64,000 nt of DNA from NCBI GenBank assembly GCA_032881465.1, contig CP126168.1:1054001-1118000 (forward strand), in the 5' to 3' direction. Position 1 is the stretch's first letter, and each line of letters opens with the position of its first letter. Both the position numbers and the translations under genes were made by a program. This DNA is from Parvibaculaceae bacterium PLY_AMNH_Bact1. GTDB taxonomy: Bacteria; Pseudomonadota; Alphaproteobacteria; Parvibaculales; Parvibaculaceae. Below, one piece after another: positions 34,866-44,196 of this stretch. The notes beneath the pieces are model-generated. The model was not told the DNA's origin. It searched no databases and saw nothing but the letters and a program-made list of their open reading frames with translations.

Positions 34866-36237
34866 TCTTCTAAATACGACCACCTTCAGGTTGGCGCTGA
34901 TCTATCTCGCGCTTTTCGCAACCTCTGCGATTGCGCTTCTGGGGTATGTGTACTGGAACACCGCAGGTTTCTTGGCACGCCAGTCCGACGAAGCGGTACA
35001 GGCAGAGATCACAGGTCTTGCGGAGCAATATGCCCAGGGTGGCCTTGCCCAGCTCGTGCATATCGTCATTCAGCGGAGCCGCGACCCACGGCAGAGCCTC
35101 TATCTGCTGGTTGATGCCAAGGGCAGCGTACTGGCAGGCAATCTGGGCCGCCGGCCAGGTGTTGACCCTGGTCCGGATGGTTGGATGGACTTTCAGTACA
35201 ATCGGCTCACCATGGAAGGCTCTGAAGTTCATTCCGCGCGCGCGCGCGCCTTCCCGCTGCCTGATGGGTCCTTCCTCCTGGTAGGGCGTGATGTGCAGGA
35301 GCTGCGTAGCATCGAAAACCTCATTACCTCATCCCTTGCCTGGGCAATTGCGCTCACCGTAGCGCTAGGGCTCGTTGGGGGCGTCATTATCAGTCGCAAC
35401 ATGTTGGCCCGCGTTGACGAGATCAATCAAACCAGCCGTAACATTATTCGCGGTGATCTCTCCCAGCGTGTCTCCGTTGCAGGTTCAGGGGATGAGTTCG
35501 ATCAGCTTGCTGAAAACCTGAATGAGATGCTGGAGCAGATTGAAAGTCTGATGACTGGCATGCGTGAAGTGACCGACAATGTGGCTCATGATCTCAGAAG
35601 CCCGCTAAACCGCCTCAGAACGCGTCTTGAAATGGCGATGATGCAGGAGGGCTCGTCAGAAGATGTGCGGACAGAGCTGGAGCGGTCCATTGCTGATGCG
35701 GATCATCTCCTGTCGACCTTCAATTCACTGCTCGCCATTGCCCGTGCGGAGACAGGGTCCATGCGCGATACGATGACAAGCTTTGATTTGGGTGAGCTCG
35801 TGCACGATGCGGTGGAGCTTTACGAACCGGTCGCCGAAGATGCTGGGATCGCCTGCATCGTGGAAACGGATGAAGAGCTCGAAATCTTTGGCAATCGGGA
35901 ACTACTGGCACAAGCCATTGCCAATCTACTCGACAACGCAATCAAGCATGGCAGCAAGGCGACTTGCGGCGTGCCCGAGATCCAGGTCGCGGCGCGACGT
36001 GAGCGTGGTGCGGTGACGGTGAGCGTCTCTGATAATGGACCAGGGATTGCCACTGAAGATTGTGAGCGTGTCTTAGGCCGTTTCGTCCGCCTGGAAGAAA
36101 GCCGCAATACGCCTGGCAGCGGACTTGGGCTTTCGCTCGTGTCTGCCGCAGCACAATTGCATGGCGGCAAACTCAAGCTCAGTGATGCTGAGCCCGGGTT
36201 GAAGGCAGTTTTGCGGTTGCCGGTGAGAGCCACTTAA
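34834..36237 (+). CDS. Membrane sensor histidine kinase
   Basis: A 467-aa kinase with two membrane helices (about 18-40 and 167-188) around a periplasmic domain of about 125 residues, HAMP, His252 in NVAHDLRSPLNRL, and a HATPase domain with NLLDNAIKHG, DNGPGIA and GSGLGLSLV. The HDLRSPL box with RTRLEMA is common in alphaproteobacterial kinases partnered with OmpR-type regulators. The start GTG 34834 lies inside the regulator gene; GTG 34852 is possible. Its stop is shared with the converging gene at 36234 (TTAA). Confidence 0.9.
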   Translation: MPDTRYVQQGNLLNTTTFRLALIYLALFATSAIALLGYVYWNTAGFLARQSDEAVQAEITGLAEQYAQGGLAQLVHIVIQRSRDPRQSLYLLVDAKGSVLAGNLGRRPGVDPGPDGWMDFQYNRLTMEGSEVHSARARAFPLPDGSFLLVGRDVQELRSIENLITSSLAWAIALTVALGLVGGVIISRNMLARVDEINQTSRNIIRGDLSQRVSVAGSGDEFDQLAENLNEMLEQIESLMTGMREVTDNVAHDLRSPLNRLRTRLEMAMMQEGSSEDVRTELERSIADADHLLSTFNSLLAIARAETGSMRDTMTSFDLGELVHDAVELYEPVAEDAGIACIVETDEELEIFGNRELLAQAIANLLDNAIKHGSKATCGVPEIQVAARRERGAVTVSVSDNGPGIATEDCERVLGRFVRLEESRNTPGSGLGLSLVSAAAQLHGGKLKLSDAEPGLKAVLRLPVRAT

Positions 36238-37127
36238 CGGTCTTGGGGGAGTGCCGCCTGACAGGCATTTGTATAGAGGGCGACAACATCGCTTAAGGGA
36301 GTGCTGAAATCCGCCGTCTCCCGTGTTGCGTCAGCCAGAGGCGTGGCAGCTGCGGCTTCAAACACTTGAGCGGCTGCTTCATGGAAACCTGCTGGCAAGC
36401 GTGCCTGTCGAAAGGTGGCCGCGATTTCATGCATCTCACCGACCCACCTGCCGGAATCCGGTGCAATGAAGGGCGTCGTAAACTGCATGCGTTGCCAGGC
36501 ATCACTCTGGCTGAGCTCCAGCTCGGCGGAGAGCGGCTCAAACAGATCGAGTGCGTGGGCAAGCATCAGAACAGCTGCGTGAAGCGTCATCTGTCCTTTG
36601 GTGAGCGCTGCATAGCACATCTTGATACCGGACGCCTGGCCTATCGTTGCTCCGGCATGCTTGATGTCTACCCCGTGGCCGTCCAGAGGTGCGAGCACAT
36701 CAAGGTTACTCCCGCTGACATAGAGGCTCGGGCGTAAACCATTTTGCGGTGGCATCCCGATAATGCCACCATCAATAAATATGGCGCCTGACTTTTCAAG
36801 GGTCTCTCCGATGCACGTAGCGGTCTCCGGGGAGACTGCATTGCAATCGACGAAAACGGGAAATGAGTTTGCTATGTGACACGCGAAGGCGATGTCAGCG
36901 GCAAAGCCAGGGGCATGTTCAGGGGGGAGGATGGACAGAATGATCTCAGCATCACGCACCAACGCTTCCAGGTTATCTACATCGCGAACCTGGGCGTCTT
37001 CGGCCCGCCTCCGCGAAAGGGGCGCGCGACTTTCCAGACAGGTGAGGACATCATGCCCTGCCGCTTTCAATTCAGCCGCGATCCGGTGGCCCATACCACC
37101 CATGCCCAAAACACCAATCTTGGTCAT
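36234..37127 (-). CDS. NAD(P)-dependent oxidoreductase, 3-hydroxyisobutyrate dehydrogenase-like
   Basis: A 297-aa beta-hydroxyacid dehydrogenase-like protein. The N-terminal Rossmann motif is IGVLGMGGMGHRIAAEL, followed by ILSILPPEHA. The substrate-binding motif is DGGIIGMPP (about 126-134), and the catalytic Lys is in GQASGIKMCYAALTKG (Lys at about 170). The C-terminal domain matches DUF1932. ATG 37127 was chosen as the family start; 24 bp of frame lie open upstream. Substrate unknown. Confidence 0.88.
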   Translation of the reverse strand: MTKIGVLGMGGMGHRIAAELKAAGHDVLTCLESRAPLSRRRAEDAQVRDVDNLEALVRDAEIILSILPPEHAPGFAADIAFACHIANSFPVFVDCNAVSPETATCIGETLEKSGAIFIDGGIIGMPPQNGLRPSLYVSGSNLDVLAPLDGHGVDIKHAGATIGQASGIKMCYAALTKGQMTLHAAVLMLAHALDLFEPLSAELELSQSDAWQRMQFTTPFIAPDSGRWVGEMHEIAATFRQARLPAGFHEAAAQVFEAAAATPLADATRETADFSTPLSDVVALYTNACQAALPQDR

Positions 37128-37481
37128 TCGCTCTCTACCTGCTTGTTTCAACGCACTTTGCGAATACTAGAGCAAGGTCGTTGGTTGGATCATCAGCACT
37201 TTGAAATCCATTTGGACCACAGCCCGCCGAATCAACGCGATCAATTCATCAAAAACTGATTCGAAAAATGCGCTCTGACCCGCATTCCCAAGCCGGATTC
37301 TTGCAGCTATGAGGCCAAGTGCGCGCCAATTTGCATCATTTCCGCCTCTGTTTGGCGTTTATCCCCGAAAAAATGCGTCCTTAAGCGAAAACAGCGCGAA
37401 TTTTCGTAGCGGCAGTTTTTGTCATTTGTTACTGCTCGTTACGACGGGGGCACCCGGAGGCCAATTTAGGAGAGTGGACTT
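37128..37481. other. 354-bp intergenic region before the HU gene
   Basis: This divergent gap must hold the promoters of the oxidoreductase (minus) and HU (plus) genes. I see no open frame, tRNA or convincing -35/-10 pair. The last 100 bp are T-rich and GC-poor, and GGAG sits 10 bp before the HU start. Confidence 0.6.
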
Positions 37482-37766
37482 ATGAGCAAAGCAGACTTTA
37501 TTGAACGCGTTGCAGACGCTGGCGATCTGAGCAAAGCAGAAGCAAAGCGTGCTGTGGAACTGGTATTCGGTCAAATCGAAGCCGGTCTCAAAGCATCTAA
37601 GAAAGAAGGCAAATACACGATCGGTACGTTCGGAACATTTTCTGTTTCTAAGCGTAAAGCCCGCATGGGTCGTAACCCACGCACTGGCGAAGCGATCAAG
37701 ATCAAAGCATCGAAGACATTGCGTTTCCGCCCGTCTTCACAGCTGAAAGAGTCAGCTGGCTGCTGA
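37482..37766 (+). CDS. HU family DNA-binding protein
   Basis: A 94-aa histone-like protein: MSKADFIERVADAG, LVFGQIEAGLKA, then the IGTFGTFSVSKRKARMGRNPRTGEAIKI arm motif and KTLRFRPSSQLKE. It bends and compacts DNA as a dimer. It ends in its own terminator, and glnE starts 84 bp after its stop. Confidence 0.95.
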   Translation: MSKADFIERVADAGDLSKAEAKRAVELVFGQIEAGLKASKKEGKYTIGTFGTFSVSKRKARMGRNPRTGEAIKIKASKTLRFRPSSQLKESAGC

Positions 37767-37793
37767 TCTTATTTCAGCAATGCTGTAGGAATA

Positions 37794-37821
37794 GGCCTGT
37801 CGGTTTCCGGCGGGCCTTTTT
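37794..37821 (+). terminator. Rho-independent terminator after HU
   Basis: A 10-bp stem with two G-T pairs (37794-37803 with 37807-37816), loop TTT, then five T at 37817-37821. Confidence 0.9.
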
Positions 37822-37849
37822 CTTTGGCTAAAGGGGAGTGAGAAGAGCA

Positions 37850-40786
37850 ATGACAGAAGTGTCACATAGGTCCTTGCTTCAGGTTACCAACGTCCTGCCG
37901 AAGGGAGCTGACAAGGCCCGTGGACAAGAGGTACTTGCCGATTTGAGAGCAGCTCTAGTTGGGAGCGATTGGCGGGATGTGGCTGACACGGAAACCTTCG
38001 GCACTCTAACAGCCGCTCTGGCAGGAAACTCCCCCTTCATTGCCCGGACCTGCCTGCGATATCCGGAGCTGTTGCCCTCGATTGCCAGCCGGCCACCGAG
38101 CGACGCTTTTGAAGCATCTTTAAAGGAAACCGCTGCTGTCGCAGCCGATGCCACAACTTTAGACGAACTGATGGCCATCGTTCGCCGGGCAAAATCGGAG
38201 ATGGCAGTGCGCACCGCCGCCGCAGATGTCAGCGGCCTTTGGTCGCTGGAGGAGGTGACAGGCAACCTCACCCGGTTCGCGGATACGATTTTGGAGGCAG
38301 GGTTCGCCTGGGCACTGCACCGGGCACGAGAGAAGGGCGACATTGTTGGTGAAGAAGTTTCCACGGTGACCAGCGGCCTCGTGGTTCTGGCCATGGGGAA
38401 ATATGGGTCCGGCGAACTCAACTATTCCAGCGACATTGATATTGTCGTCTTCTATGAGCCTGGCACCTTGTCGCTGAAAGAGGGGCTCGACGAGAGCACT
38501 TTTTTTGTACGCCTGACCAAAGACATTGTGAAGCTCATGCAAGAGAGAACAGCGGACGGCTATGTCTTCCGCACGGATTTGCGCCTGCGTCCGGACCCGG
38601 GCGGCACGCGGGTGGCTGTGTCGCTTCCTGCGGCAGAACAATATTACGAAAGTCGGGGTCAGAACTGGGAACGCGCTGCCTATATTAAGGCGCGCCCCGC
38701 TGCTTGTGATCTTGAAGCGGGAAAGCGCTTTCTCTCGATGTTGTCCCCCTTCATCTGGCGCAAATATCTCGATTATGCCGCGATCGAAGATGTCCATTCC
38801 ATGAAGCGTCAGATACACGCTGTTGGAGGGCACAGCACCATTGCCGTTGAAGGTCACAACATCAAACTGGGCCGGGGTGGTATCCGCGAGATTGAGTTTT
38901 TTGTTCAGACTCAGCAATTGATCGCGGGCGGACGGGATGAAGAGCTGCGTGGCATGCAAACCGTTCCCATGTTGGACAAACTGGTCGAGAAGGAATGGAT
39001 TGAAAAACTCGTCGCTGAGGAAATGAAAGCAGCCTATCGCTTCCTGCGCACACTGGAACATCGATTGCAGATGATCGATGATGAGCAGACCCATTCTTTG
39101 CCATCGACCGCTGAAGGTATCGAACATGTTGCCTGCTTCATGGGGTATGCAGACCGAGATGCTTTTGAGAAAGATTTGCTGCACCACCTCTCGCGGGTCC
39201 AGACACACTATATGGCGCTCTTTGAGACCGCGCCGCCGTTGGGCGAAGAAGGCGGGAGCCTCGTGTTTACCGGGACCGACGACGACCCGGAGACGCTAAC
39301 CACGCTCAGCGAGTTGGGCTTTGCAAATGTCACAGACATGTCAGCCACCATTCGAGGTTGGCACACAGGCCGATTTGCGGCGACAAGGAGTCCGCGGTCG
39401 AGAGAAAGACTGACGGCGCTGATGCCGGAGCTGCTCCGGACTTTATCCAGAACAGCTGAGCCGGACATTGCCTTTCTCCGTTTTGACCAGTTTCTGAGTG
39501 GCCTGCCTGCTGGCGTACAACTTTTCTCCCTGCTCTATGCAAACCCAAGTCTCCTGAGTTTGATTGCCGAGATCTGCGGCACGGCGCCACGCCTAGCGAC
39601 CTATCTCAGTCAGAATGCGGGCGTTTTGGATGCGGTTCTCTCGCCGAGCTTTTTCTCTGCCCTTCCAGATGACACTGCGCTGGAAGCAGAGCTGGAAGAT
39701 GCACTGAGTGCAGCTGGGTATTTTGAGGACGTATTGGATTTTGCCCGTATCTGGGCACGCGAGCAGCGGTTTCGTTTGGGTGTGCGTGTCTTGTCGGCGA
39801 GTGCGAACGCCAGAGAAGCAGGCCCCGCTTATAGTGCGGTGGCGACCGCCCTGATCAGACAGATGCAAACCCATGTTGCAAGGCAAGTCGAAGGCAAGCA
39901 TGGGGCTATACCAAGTGGTGAGATGGCGGTGATTGCCATGGGCAAACTGGGAAGTCGGGAGATGAGCGCCGCCTCGGATCTGGACATCATCACGATCTAT
40001 GACCTCGAAGAAGGCGTCGACGCCTCAGACGGCAAGAAGCCTTTGGTGGCCTCTCAATACTACGCAAGGTTAACCCAGCAACTGGTGAGCGCGCTGACCG
40101 CTCCTACTGCAGAGGGTAAGCTCTATGAGGTGGATCTCAGACTTCGACCCTCTGGCAATGCCGGTCCTGTGGCCTCGCATCTCGCATCGTTTGAGGCTTA
40201 CCAGGCGGGGAGCGCCTGGACCTGGGAGCATATGGCATTGACCCGCGCCCGGGTTGTGAGCGGCCCGCCCACCATCGTTGCCAAGGTTGAGGCAATCATT
40301 AGGGAGACGCTTATCCAAGAGCGCGATGCTGCTAAAACCGCGACCGATGTGCAGGAGATGAGAGAGCGCATTGAGAAAGAGTTCGGGACGAAAGACCCCT
40401 GGTCTTTCAAGCAGGTTCGCGGAGGTCTCATTGATCTGGAATTCATCGCCCAATATTTGCAGCTGGTCCACGCGTCCGCTCACCCTGATATTCTAACGCC
40501 GGACACGCGGACCGTATTTACGAATGCTGCCCGCCTGAGCCTGTTGAGTCAGAGCACGGTTGAGCGGCTGCAGGCTGCCTTTGATTTGCAACATGACCTC
40601 ACCCATATCTTGCGCATATGTGTGACCGGGAACTTAGCGCCGGACACAGCAACCGAGAGCCTCAAAATGCGCTTGGCCCAGGCGGGCAATGCGCCGGACT
40701 TCGCAGTCCTTGAAGCATCACTTATTGAAGCTCAGGCAGATGTTATGGACGCCTATGCAGAGATAATCGGCCACCCCGCCTGGTAA
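37850..40786 (+). CDS. glnE: Bifunctional glutamine synthetase adenylyltransferase/deadenylylase GlnE
   Basis: A 978-aa GlnE of normal length with two nucleotidyltransferase domains. The first has GKYGSGELNYSSDIDIVVFYE (about 185-205), the second GKLGSREMSAASDLDIITIYD (about 700-720), both with the DxD acidic pair. Linker regions carry IREIEFFVQTQQLI and LIDLEFIAQYLQL. It adds AMP to glutamine synthetase and removes it under control of PII. ATG 37850 is chosen; GTG 37838 is in frame upstream. It sits alone after the HU terminator. Confidence 0.96.
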   Translation: MTEVSHRSLLQVTNVLPKGADKARGQEVLADLRAALVGSDWRDVADTETFGTLTAALAGNSPFIARTCLRYPELLPSIASRPPSDAFEASLKETAAVAADATTLDELMAIVRRAKSEMAVRTAAADVSGLWSLEEVTGNLTRFADTILEAGFAWALHRAREKGDIVGEEVSTVTSGLVVLAMGKYGSGELNYSSDIDIVVFYEPGTLSLKEGLDESTFFVRLTKDIVKLMQERTADGYVFRTDLRLRPDPGGTRVAVSLPAAEQYYESRGQNWERAAYIKARPAACDLEAGKRFLSMLSPFIWRKYLDYAAIEDVHSMKRQIHAVGGHSTIAVEGHNIKLGRGGIREIEFFVQTQQLIAGGRDEELRGMQTVPMLDKLVEKEWIEKLVAEEMKAAYRFLRTLEHRLQMIDDEQTHSLPSTAEGIEHVACFMGYADRDAFEKDLLHHLSRVQTHYMALFETAPPLGEEGGSLVFTGTDDDPETLTTLSELGFANVTDMSATIRGWHTGRFAATRSPRSRERLTALMPELLRTLSRTAEPDIAFLRFDQFLSGLPAGVQLFSLLYANPSLLSLIAEICGTAPRLATYLSQNAGVLDAVLSPSFFSALPDDTALEAELEDALSAAGYFEDVLDFARIWAREQRFRLGVRVLSASANAREAGPAYSAVATALIRQMQTHVARQVEGKHGAIPSGEMAVIAMGKLGSREMSAASDLDIITIYDLEEGVDASDGKKPLVASQYYARLTQQLVSALTAPTAEGKLYEVDLRLRPSGNAGPVASHLASFEAYQAGSAWTWEHMALTRARVVSGPPTIVAKVEAIIRETLIQERDAAKTATDVQEMRERIEKEFGTKDPWSFKQVRGGLIDLEFIAQYLQLVHASAHPDILTPDTRTVFTNAARLSLLSQSTVERLQAAFDLQHDLTHILRICVTGNLAPDTATESLKMRLAQAGNAPDFAVLEASLIEAQADVMDAYAEIIGHPAW

Positions 40787-40985
40787 AACGTGGGTCGTCA
40801 TAGTTTGGCTAAACATTTGCAGTTCAGTGGAGGCCCCAGTCTGTCTTGTGTGGTGTCGGGTTCATGGTGCGATCGGTAATCGCCGGAACTCTGCAAAAAA
40901 CAAGGTTAACCGGGTCGCTGGATCCACGCGCGACGTCCCACTAAGGGGCAGAGCTGGCGGTGAAGGCTAGACGAGATTGAATTTT

Positions 40986-41002
40986 TGTCTCTATCTGAGA
41001 CA
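40986..41002. promoter_or_regulatory. Inverted repeat before the flavoprotein operon
   Basis: TGTCTC at 40986-40991 and GAGACA at 40997-41002 form a perfect 6-bp inverted repeat with a 5-bp centre (TATCT), 27 bp before ATG 41030. It may be an operator; its regulator is not in this region. Confidence 0.35.
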
Positions 41003-41029
41003 GGACATGATGTTGGAGTGGACCGATCA

Positions 41030-42622
41030 ATGGATCGTGTAGACGCAGTGGTAATCGGAGCGGGGCTGAACGGCCTCACTGCGGCTGCGCGTCTAGGCGG
41101 AGCGGGCCTTTCGGTTTTGATTGTCGAACGCTCGGCCCAGGTTGGTGGTGGCGCGGCCCATGGGCAATTGGCACCTGGCTACTCAACACCGCCCATTGGT
41201 TTCTCCCACGGTTACGTGCCGCCTGAACTGATCCGCGAATTTGATTTGGCCCGCGAAGGTCTTCAGCTCATCCGGCGCGAGGGGGGAATTTCACTCTTCG
41301 ACGACGGCTCGCACATTGCCAACTATGCAAATGAAAATGTCATGCGCCGCGAGCTGGCCCGTCATTCGCGGCGGGACGCCGATGCGTGGCCCCGATTTGT
41401 TCGCGATATGAAACGTCAGGCTGAACTCATTCGTCAGTCCTTGCTGAAGGCACAGGAAGACCCAGGTGAATGGTCGCTCCCAGCGCTCAAGCAAATGATG
41501 TCGCGCACGAAGTCCGTCCTGCAGATGGAACCGGAAGCACTTTACGATCTCACTCGGTTCTGGTCTCTCTCTCTGGATGATTTTCTGGAAGGCTATTTTG
41601 AAAGCCCGGAAATTCGTGCGCACTTGGCAGCGCCTGCTTTGATTGGCCGGGCTCTCGGCCCATCTGACCCAACAGGCGCAGCCTTCTTGCCTGCACAATG
41701 GATGACGGGAACCAAAGGAGGCGCACCTTGGCGGATGAGCCCCAAGGGTGGCACGCAAGCGTTGGCGGATTGTTTGGCTGGTGTGCTGCGTGCTCGGGGC
41801 GGCGATATTCGCTTCAACGCGGAAGTCACCGACATCAAGATGGTAGACAAGAAAGCAGCCGGGGTTGTTCTCGCCGATGGTGAAGAAATCGACGCAGGGA
41901 TTGTTCTCTCCGACCTCGACATCAAGCGCAGTTTCCTCAGTCTCTTTCAATGGTCCGGATTGCCAGAAGGGTTTGCCAGAGATGTCGCAAATGTGCGCAT
42001 GGAAGGTATTGTCGCCCGGATCAACTTTGCGCTGAAAGGCTTGCCAGACATCAATGGGGTTGCTCCGGATGATCCTTCCTTAAGCGGCGGGCTGATGATT
42101 GGGGGCGGACTGGACTCTATGGAGCGCGCCTATGAGGATTGGCTTGATGAGCGGCCACCCACGGCGCCGCTTCTCGAGATTGCTATTCCAACGCTCGAAG
42201 ACCCTGGTCTGGCACCAGAGGGAGGACACATCTTCGCTGTGTCCGCGCAATACATTCCGACAGAGCTGCACGATGGGGTTTGGTCCGATGCGCGGCGAGA
42301 CGCGCTTATGCGGACAGTGAAAGACATGATCTCCCGTCACGCGCCGGCATTTGAAAATCATATCGTGGCTGAGGAGTTGCGGTTGCCTTCAGATATAGAA
42401 GACCAGGCAGGCTACACGCGGGGCGATCCTTTCTTGGGGCAGATGTCACTGGACCAGATGTTCTTCAACCGACCTGTGCCAGGTTTCAGTGGCTATGAAA
42501 GCCCCATCAAAAACTTCTATGTCTGTTCGGCAAGCGGCCATCCAGCCGGCCTGGCGCTCGGTGCAGCCGGTGCAAATGCCGCCCAAAGTATCCTGGGCTC
42601 ATTGAAGGGGAGGCGCTCATGA
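41030..42622 (+). CDS. FAD-dependent oxidoreductase, phytoene desaturase/PYROXD2-like (first)
   Basis: A 530-aa flavoprotein of the phytoene dehydrogenase/PYROXD2 group. The FAD motif is VVIGAGLNGLTAAARL at residues 7-22 and VERSAQVGGGA follows. MTGTKGGAPWRMSPKGGTQALAD lies near the middle, and FYVCSASGHPAGLALGAAGANAAQ is the C-terminal FAD-binding motif. ATG 41030 lies behind GTTGGAG; a TTG at 40985 is in frame but poor. It overlaps the second flavoprotein gene by four bases. The substrate is unknown. Confidence 0.88.
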   Translation: MDRVDAVVIGAGLNGLTAAARLGGAGLSVLIVERSAQVGGGAAHGQLAPGYSTPPIGFSHGYVPPELIREFDLAREGLQLIRREGGISLFDDGSHIANYANENVMRRELARHSRRDADAWPRFVRDMKRQAELIRQSLLKAQEDPGEWSLPALKQMMSRTKSVLQMEPEALYDLTRFWSLSLDDFLEGYFESPEIRAHLAAPALIGRALGPSDPTGAAFLPAQWMTGTKGGAPWRMSPKGGTQALADCLAGVLRARGGDIRFNAEVTDIKMVDKKAAGVVLADGEEIDAGIVLSDLDIKRSFLSLFQWSGLPEGFARDVANVRMEGIVARINFALKGLPDINGVAPDDPSLSGGLMIGGGLDSMERAYEDWLDERPPTAPLLEIAIPTLEDPGLAPEGGHIFAVSAQYIPTELHDGVWSDARRDALMRTVKDMISRHAPAFENHIVAEELRLPSDIEDQAGYTRGDPFLGQMSLDQMFFNRPVPGFSGYESPIKNFYVCSASGHPAGLALGAAGANAAQSILGSLKGRRS

Positions 42623-44196
42623 GTGATGACGCCCTTCAATATGATGCCATCGTCATTGGTGCCGGGCATAACGGCCTCGTTGCAGCGGGCTACCTCGCGA
42701 AAGCCGGGAAGAGCGTTGTGGTGTTGGACGCAGCAGAGGCCGTGGGAGGTGCTGCGCAGACGGCTGAAATTTCCCCCGACTATCAAGTCTCCACAGCGGC
42801 GCATTTGGTTTCCGGCTTCCCGCGCCAAATTGAGAAAGATCTGAAACTCTCAAAGCATGGCCTTTCCTGGGCCACTAAAGACATGGCAACCGTCGCGCTT
42901 GATCGTGACGGTAAGCACATCGTGCTTTCATCTGACCGAAAGTTAGACACGGAGACGATCGCCGCACATGCGTCACAAGATGGTGACGCGTGGAAGACCT
43001 TCGAGGGCCGCGTCGAGAAATATGTGAAGCTGCTGAAACCGGTTCTGGATAGACGTTTGCCGAATATTTCGGGTGACGGCGCGACAAAGGCAGCCGCCAT
43101 GTTGGCATTGCGGCTGGAGAAGATGGGGCCCGCTGACTTGAGGGCATTCTTGCAGTTGGTGCCGTCCAGTGTTGCAGCTTTGTTGGACCGAAGCTTTGAA
43201 GGCGACCTGATCAAAGGCGCGCTGTCGCTTGAGGCAACGCTCGGTGCCCATGCTGGTCCACACACGCCTGGGACAGCGTTTTCCCTGATCTACAAAAAAA
43301 CGCAGGAGGCGATCGGGCAGGGCATGGGCTATCCTGTAGGGGGCACCGGCTCACTGACTGAAGCCTTGGCAAATGCTGCAGAAGCGTTGGGAGTTCGCAT
43401 TCGTCTTGAAAGTCCGGTGACGGAGATCATCATTGGCGAAGGACGGACAAAAGGTGTGCGTCTGGCAGATGGCACGATCTTCGAAGCGCCCATTGTTCTG
43501 AGCAGTGTTGACCCAAAAACGACTTGTTTGGGCCTTGTGGGTGCGCGTCACTTTGAACAGCCAGCCGTGAGCAATGTGAGCCGCATCAAGATGAAGGGGG
43601 CGACTGCCAAGATCAATCTGGCTCTGGAGGGGCTACCCACTTTCGAGAATTTCTCTGATCGGGAGTATGGCGGACGACTTCTGATCGCGCCAGATATGGG
43701 AACTGTCGAACGTTCCTTTACCGCCGCGAAGCGGGGTGAGCTCACTCTGGAGCCGGTAATGGAATTGGTTATCCCGTCCTATCATGATCCACGGCTTGCG
43801 CCGATGGGACACCATGTCATGTCAATCATTGTGCCCAACGTGCCTTTCGACGTGAAAGGGGGCTGGGACGCACAGAAAGAACCCTTCGTGAAGCGGGTGA
43901 TTGATACAATCTCTGACTATGCGCCCGACCTGAGTGATAAAATCATCGCAGGTGAAGTGCTAACGCCACCGGAACTGGAAGAACGGTTTGGATGGGGAAA
44001 TCGTGGCTGGCATCAGGGTAATATGACCTTTGATCAGTTGCTCGCCTTCCGTCCGGCACCCGGCATGGCTAACCATGAGGCAGGTGTCAGCGGTCTTTAT
44101 CTCTGTGGGGTTGGAACTCATCCTGGTGGCGGCCTAAATGGTCTGCCCGGGAAATTGTCTGCGGAAGCAGCTTTAGCTGCGGAGAAAGCGTCATGA
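42619..44196 (+). CDS. FAD-dependent oxidoreductase, phytoene desaturase/PYROXD2-like (second)
   Basis: A 525-aa flavoprotein similar to its neighbour. The FAD motif is IVIGAGHNGLVAAGYLAKAG (about 11-30), followed by VLDAAEAVGGAAQTAE. PVGGTGSLTEALANAAEALG lies in the middle and LYLCGVGTHPGGGLNGLPGK at the C-terminus, a PYROXD2 signature. It starts in the ATGA overlap with the first gene and its own end overlaps the GcvT-like gene the same way. Two related, non-identical flavoproteins side by side suggest a heterodimer or two steps of one pathway. Confidence 0.9.
   Translation: MSDDALQYDAIVIGAGHNGLVAAGYLAKAGKSVVVLDAAEAVGGAAQTAEISPDYQVSTAAHLVSGFPRQIEKDLKLSKHGLSWATKDMATVALDRDGKHIVLSSDRKLDTETIAAHASQDGDAWKTFEGRVEKYVKLLKPVLDRRLPNISGDGATKAAAMLALRLEKMGPADLRAFLQLVPSSVAALLDRSFEGDLIKGALSLEATLGAHAGPHTPGTAFSLIYKKTQEAIGQGMGYPVGGTGSLTEALANAAEALGVRIRLESPVTEIIIGEGRTKGVRLADGTIFEAPIVLSSVDPKTTCLGLVGARHFEQPAVSNVSRIKMKGATAKINLALEGLPTFENFSDREYGGRLLIAPDMGTVERSFTAAKRGELTLEPVMELVIPSYHDPRLAPMGHHVMSIIVPNVPFDVKGGWDAQKEPFVKRVIDTISDYAPDLSDKIIAGEVLTPPELEERFGWGNRGWHQGNMTFDQLLAFRPAPGMANHEAGVSGLYLCGVGTHPGGGLNGLPGKLSAEAALAAEKAS

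Noticed and set aside
38159-39208. A 349-codon open frame on the minus strand
   Set aside because: It is antisense to the first catalytic domain of glnE, which is well conserved, so it is a shadow frame.
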